NCBI RefSeq assembly: GCF_035083965.1
Contig: NC_089731.1
Coordinates: 627,501 to 691,500 of the forward strand
DNA: 64,000 nucleotides
Source: Branchiostoma lanceolatum
Taxonomy: Eukaryota > Chordata > Leptocardii > Amphioxiformes > Branchiostomatidae
Direction of reading: 5' to 3'
A model generated the notes under the pieces. That model worked only from the letters and a program-made list of their open reading frames with translations. It did no database searches and was not told the DNA's origin. This document shows positions 58,853-64,000 of the stretch, piece by piece. The translations under genes and the position numbers were made by a program. Each line of letters begins with the position of its first letter. The first letter of the stretch is position 1.

Positions 58853-59513
58853 ATATATATATATGCTTAGCCTTTGTTGTTGTTTTTTATCCTTGATTAT
58901 TTTAAGTCAGTAATTACACTAAGCCTTAGTTTGTTAAAGGATTATGTGACACTGACAGGAACTCCAGCGAGCGGTAGAGAAGCCCCATTGCACTTACTAC
59001 AATGTAGCCAACGAAAAAGCCCCATGCTTTGTCCTCAGTCTGGATTCAACCGGTTCACCTTTTAAGGTCACCTGCTTCCTTACTCCATGAATCAATATAT
59101 TGAATGCAAGTATCTAAAACATCTGCTAGTTCAGAAACTTAAATGAAAACAGCCCACACTGATTGTGCAATGTTAATTTTTATTGGGCTTCGTTCAGTTG
59201 AACATCACTCTTTTGACAGTATACATTTTGAAATGTCAGCTGCATCAAGTACAATTGTGTATGCAGCTATTGTTTCTGTAATTATTCCATGTATCATCAA
59301 CTCTGACCCATATATTCTGCCTGTGTTATAAAGGCCTTCTCAAGAATGTCTTGAACACCTCAGTATATCTGACATGTGGATACCTCTGTGATCACTGATG
59401 ATGCTGTATTAAATTCACTGTTTTCCTTTAGTTGTTGTTGAAATTTAATCAGTTGTCTTAAGTTGCAGAATTATGAGAGTTAGATGTCACTGTAAGAAGG
59501 ATCTGCTCTTAAG
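58853..59513. other. Intergenic between FReD genes C and D
   Basis: No coding signal. The segment 59128-59300 resembles the 3' flank of gene B. It holds the presumed 3'UTR of gene D. Confidence 0.6.
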
Positions 59514-62500
59514 TCACAGATTGCGGATAAAATTTCGAGGCCGCACCATCATCTTGGTGGCCTTCAGTGAGTAGTAGTTGGTACCTTTCCAGTGATACCA
59601 GATAACACCAAACCCTGTGGTACTCCCATGATAGTCATCTGGCTGGAAGTAGGGACCATTCAGGGCAGAGGCAGCACTACCTCTATACCACCAGCCACCT
59701 GAATACATCTGAGCACAGTGACAACTGCACCCATCATTGTCTACATCTCTAGCACTGAATTTATGACCATTATGGTCACTCAAAGAGTCCCCAGCATCCC
59801 CACTGTAGCCCCCAGTGTTCAGTGTATAATCTGTACTCTCATCCCCAATGCTGAAGGTGTCATATTTAGCATAAGTAAAGTTACCTTCCCAATCTTCTAA
59901 TTCTACATACAACTCATAGCTTTTCTGGGATGTCAGGTTGTAGATTTTATCCAGTCCAAGCCAGTGTTCCCCCTCGACCCTCCCAAACCCAATTTTGTAA
60001 TCTCCCAAGTTTCTATCAAAATTGAGTCTCCCGTCAAACCTCCTCTGTATGACGGTCCAGCCCCCACCATCTGTAGTCATGTCACAGTAGACGTCAAAGT
60101 GGTCGGTGGAAGACTCGGGTTTGATGGGGAAGACACCGTCCTGCACTGAGTTGGTCCAGTAGAGCAGAGGAAAGAGGGCTGCACAGTCCTCAAAGTGGGC
60201 CGCACCCGGTGGAGGGTCGTTCCTTTGGACATCCACGTCGTTGTTCAAACTTTCATCTGTAAATATATCCACTGTGCATTGTACTTGTCAATGAGTGTAC
60301 ATCTAGTGATTGCTTCTTTGCTTCATTGATTTTTTTTGCTTCCTTTCCACCTTTACCTGTAGAAAAATTGTTTAGTCCCTCCAAAATCCTCTGAACTTGA
60401 CTGATATCAAAAATGCCAATGCTCGATCCTGCCAGTTGTCCCAGGATTGTGACATAATAAAAAAAAAGCAAATTCAATGTTTGAGATCTACTAAATGCAG
60501 CATAACTTAATGAAGTTTAGTTGCAGAGAACCATAAAATTTGATGTGACATTTTATATAATAATATACACAGGACACATTTAGCATCAATTATTACCTTG
60601 AGCACCTTGTTGTTGAGGAATCTCAGCAGAAAAGCCGACACCACCAGCCACAAGCAGGATAGCAGTCACCAGGCTGAAGGTCTCAGGCTGAAAGTACATA
60701 CAAGCGTTGATGACGTAGAATTCCGCTTTATCTCATCAAGTCTATAGTAATTATTTTACTAAATTTTTGCATACAGTATTTTCTTAAATACTAAAAGTCA
60801 CAACTAAGTTACTAAGCTAGTCAGAGAGCCCCTCTTTGTGACAGTTTCAACAGTTTAACCTGCATGTACAATGTCACGACACACTGCACATGCAGAACTG
60901 ATGAAGAATCTGCTCTACATGTGCATTAAACTTATGAGTTAGGTTTCCCCCACAAGGATTGAATGCCTCTTGAATCTCCTTGCAGAAATTTAAGTTCCTT
61001 AAACAGCAATCAGCAAAACTTCAATATTTATTCCCAGTCCCTGTACTGTCCAAATCTCCAGGCTTTTCACTGATCCTGAAATTTGCAGAATTCTGCACCC
61101 CAAATGCAGAATTCTGTAAGCCATAATGCAGAATTTAATTTTGACCCATATGCAGAATTCTGCTCCCCAAGTGCAATTATAATCATCCATCTAAAATTTG
61201 TAAAACAGTTTGCTATGCTACATTTATTTCATGGTGGAAGAGAGTAGATTCGCTCTCGCTTTATGTCTGTGTAACTTAAAAAATAAGCATGTGACTTAGT
61301 TTTCTGTACAGTCAAACCTGTCTATAGCGGTCACTCAAGGGACTGGCCAAAACTGGCCGCTAAGGACAGGTGGCCGCTATGGAGAAAATGTCGATAAATT
61401 GACCATGAGTGACACATGTTTTCAGTAACCCACTGAGATACATTTTTTTATTCACCGTACAGTACACATGTAAACATTAACATAGGTAAGGCACATTTTA
61501 GAAATTCGATTGTTGTTCTTTTACTTCTATTATGGGCTTGCAAAAAGAATTATTGTATCTGTCAACTCCAAAATCAATGGCTTGCTCGAGCTTCATGTCT
61601 GAACAGACCAGCATCGCCATACTCTACTCTTGATCATTCGCGACTGCTTCGCTGCCGGCACACGCGTCACCAACGAGTTTTAATCATATGAAACAAAGTC
61701 CTTCGCAGCAAAATGCCACCTAGTTAGTTAAGAACAAAATGTGTTGCTCAGTTGCCACTTACTGTTAGTTTTCGACCGTTTTCAAACATAAAATCGTGGC
61801 GACAATTTTCCTTGTCTGTTGTTGTTTGCTTGTCATGATCGGCTTCTACCATTATGCTAATAGGGTAATGAGAGGAAGGACGCTCTTTTGAGAGCTTTTT
61901 TTCTTTTGAGAAAATTGCAACAACCCAAATTTTACATCATAGTGATATTATCCATATTTAGTTTGAGGCTTTTGGTTAAGTAATTATCCTCAGTAATAGT
62001 TTGCAGCAAAATAAATCTAACACACTATACCTCCGCAACAGTGGTGTCTTCCGATGACCTTTATGCTGCTCCGCCATTCTGAAAATCGTGTTTGGGCACA
62101 TTTTCGGATGAATTCCCGGGGAAAACGGAAATATTGGGCCGACATTGAAACAATTCGCGAACTTAGCGCATCAGATACATGTGCGGGCTGTATTTTCCAA
62201 AAACTACCGTAATTTTTGCCCAGTCCAAATGCACAGAAATAGTCAAATATGCTACGATGTACAAACGCAAGCCATGTGAAGAAATACTTCAGTTCGCGTC
62301 AAACCATGGATAATCTAACAAAGATAAAACATTCTTGTTTTCTTTATCATTATTATCTTGTCAAGTTGAGTTCATATAAACTTGATAACTGCATAAAAGA
62401 ATGAAGATTTTGAACCCGGCGTGTGGTGGCGATGCGGCTTCTACCGGCGCACATTGCCCGTTATCGGCAGTGTTACTGTACTCGCGGGACCGAAAATCGT

Positions 62501-62730
62501 CTGGCCGCGACCGCGTTGGACAGGTGGCCGCTATAGCCTAATTCTTAATGCTTATGTCAATGGGGAAAATCCAAGGGACCGACAAAAAGTGACCACTATG
62601 GGCAGGTGGCCGCTATGCAAAGGTGACCGCTAATACAGGTTTGACTGTACTTCCAACACAATTCAATATCATGGAACTCACATTTTTGTGCATGTATTCA
62701 AAGAAAAAAAATGACAAGTACCTCAACCAT
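59514..62730 (-). CDS. Fibrinogen-domain protein D, four coding exons, FReD in one exon
   Basis: Exons 62722-62730 (only MVE), 60597-60687, 60357-60428 and 59514-60256; in phase, 304 residues. The signal sequence is interrupted by the first intron: MVE then PETFSLVTAILLVAGGVGFS. A short segment (IFDISQVQRILEGLNNFS) may form a helix. The FReD has [73 protein letters not shown] with an extra Cys, GGWWYRGSAASALNGPYF and SLKATKMMVRPRNFIRNL. GGWWYRGSAAS lacks the Cys that genes B and C have after GGWWY (NNC, KYC). The 72-bp exon 60357-60428 preserves phase whether included or skipped. The first intron contains a 1.3-kb TIR element. Confidence 0.87.
60900..61200. repeat. Repeated GCAGAATTCTGC palindromes
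   Basis: GCAGAATTCTGC or close variants occur about four times between 61085 and 61165. The palindrome core matches that of the 21-bp array at 53395-55190, so this may be a decayed relative of its seed. Intronic in gene D. Confidence 0.55.
61309..62647. mobile_element. 1.34-kb TIR element, CAGTCAAACCTG ends, TA duplication, no transposase
   Basis: Ends CAGTCAAACCTGTCTATAGC and its approximate inverse (terminal CAGGTTTGACTG), flanked by TA. Subterminal repeats such as GGTGGCCGCTATG occur inverted at both sides. No long ORF, so non-autonomous. It occupies most of the first intron of FReD gene D and shares termini with the 120-bp element at 42458. Confidence 0.88.
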
Positions 62731-62810
62731 GGTTGCAAATCTGTGATCCTTTCTCACACCAGAATGAGCTCTCCTTGTTAATTTCCTCTGACTCAAAGGC
62801 AAACCCGCTG

Positions 62811-62820
62811 GCTTTTTATG
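62811..62820 (-). promoter_or_regulatory. TATA box of FReD gene D
   Basis: Minus-strand ATAAAAAGCC lies about 80 bp upstream of the ATG at 62730. The transcription start is expected near 62788. Confidence 0.65.
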
Positions 62821-62830
62821 CCAGTTCTCC

Positions 62831-64000
62831 TGTCTTATCAACTGGGAACATCAGCTAATGCTGTTGTATGCAACACTGCTAATGGATGGTCATAAAACAT
62901 TGCACAAAACATGTTTTAAAGTTTAAAGATTAAGTTCTTGAAGTTTAATGTTTTTACATATTAGTCAAATGCTTATTTGCCCAAACTTGTCCATCTGGAT
63001 ATGTCTGTCTCCATGTTGGTGAGTTCCCTGCTTTGGTCAAGGAGGAATGTCAACAGCAGTAGTGACTGTGGCAGCAACATGGCTTTAAATTTGTGTAATT
63101 TTTGTTATCTCTTCTGTCTCTTGTTTTCATGCACAAATACATGTATCATCAAGGGCACTGGCAGTACCAAAAATAACTCACAGATGTTTGTATGTGTAAG
63201 TGTAATACTACTGCTTAAAGGAATTAATCTCCTTGTGTTTGTAAACACTGCTCCCTGTGCAACTAGCATCCTAGAATATCAGCCTGAGCTAGGGTCTTTC
63301 CTCCTTATCGATAAGTTAACTTAAAGGTTCCTCTGAATCAATACTTTGCCTGAATTCTTACCTGTAGCATTGTTAATGATACTGTATCAGGTTTTATGTT
63401 CCTTTGCTCCAAGAATTACACAATGTAGCATGAACATGTGCATGGAGTTCAAACTATTCAGTCAGATTCGTTTTATTAGAGTCCATTATATATGGCAACA
63501 TTCTACATATAGCTTGATTATGACTGATGTACATTGTATATATAGATGTACATGCAAACACTCATACATGTGTTTCTCTATTGATAAATCAGTCTTACTG
63601 ACCTCTGGTGGTATTAATTATCGAATTCCAGCTTGAATGTGATAAGTTAAAAGGATGACCATCATCTTTACAGCTGTTATTGAATTATGATAATTAGTAC
63701 TATGTTTAAAAAAGTTACCAAGTACATGTACAATGTGCCTAGGCCTGTAGTACACTCTGGTGTAACACAACGTGTATTCATGAAGACAGTCGTCTACTCT
63801 TACTTGTACTTGTTTTTAGTAGAGACCATTTACATGTAGGATGTACTGAGCAGAGGTTGATAATCATGTACATGTACCTAATAATGTAAATTGAATGCAC
63901 AGTTATGTCATGTAGTTACTCTACTCAGTCTTGATACAACTTACAGTTCATCATTGCCCACATCTTGGAGTCTGTAACACAGACTAATCATTAAGGCTAT
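62831..64000. other. No gene recognised
   Basis: AT-rich with several ACATGTAC motifs. Open frames of 96-115 codons on the plus strand (62977-63324, 63346-63636) show no domain, biased composition or splice context and are taken as chance. No repeat boundary is clear. Confidence 0.6.

Noticed and set aside
62977..63636. Two plus-strand ORFs of 115 and 96 codons
   Set aside because: No recognisable domain, no splice context, AT-rich flank; most likely chance.

Overview
This is chordate nuclear DNA, most likely from a lancelet (amphioxus, Branchiostoma). It has spliceosomal introns with GT-AG borders, a clearly vertebrate-like ELYS/AHCTF1 gene, a furin-type convertase, tandem fibrinogen-domain (FReD) genes and tandem LRR receptors. 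It is also full of SINE/MITE-like repeats and of minisatellites that straddle exon-intron borders, which fits an amphioxus. The organism call is inference; the gene calls below rest on in-phase exon chains that I assembled by hand.

Layout. (1) Positions 30-22441, minus strand: a complete 14-exon proprotein convertase (667 codons before the stop) with all four subtilase catalytic residues, a P domain and a hydrophobic C-terminus running to the stop. (2) Inside its 14-kb intron 6 (5655-19689), on the opposite strand, lie two tandemly duplicated LRR transmembrane receptor genes (8082-11561 and 14618-17642). Their cytoplasmic tails carry repeated tyrosine motifs and end in a 54-bp minisatellite that continues past the stop codons. 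(3) 22.6-24.7 kb is the head-to-head promoter region between the convertase and the next gene. (4) 24.6-43776, plus strand: the first 740 codons (19 coding exons) of ELYS/AHCTF1, a nucleoporin-like chromatin protein. The last exon seen ends in a good splice donor, but the rest of the protein is not found in the window. (5) 45013-62730, minus strand: four FReD genes. The first (45013-50689) has a FReD split over six exons; the other three (52497-55550, 56725-57958, 59514-62730) each have the whole FReD in one exon. (6) 62.8-64 kb: no gene recognised.

The most striking feature is that many tandem arrays are copies of an exon edge with its splice site, lying next to the real exon. I see at least seven in ELYS, two in the convertase, two in the first FReD gene, and related coding minisatellites in the LRR tails. 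They create dozens of decoy acceptors, donors and even start codons. A 2.1-kb foldback element carrying about 80 copies of a 21-bp unit with a palindrome sits in the intron of the second FReD gene.

The genes do not form a pathway. They suggest secreted or surface biology (convertase, LRR receptors, FReD lectin-like proteins) beside one housekeeping nuclear gene.
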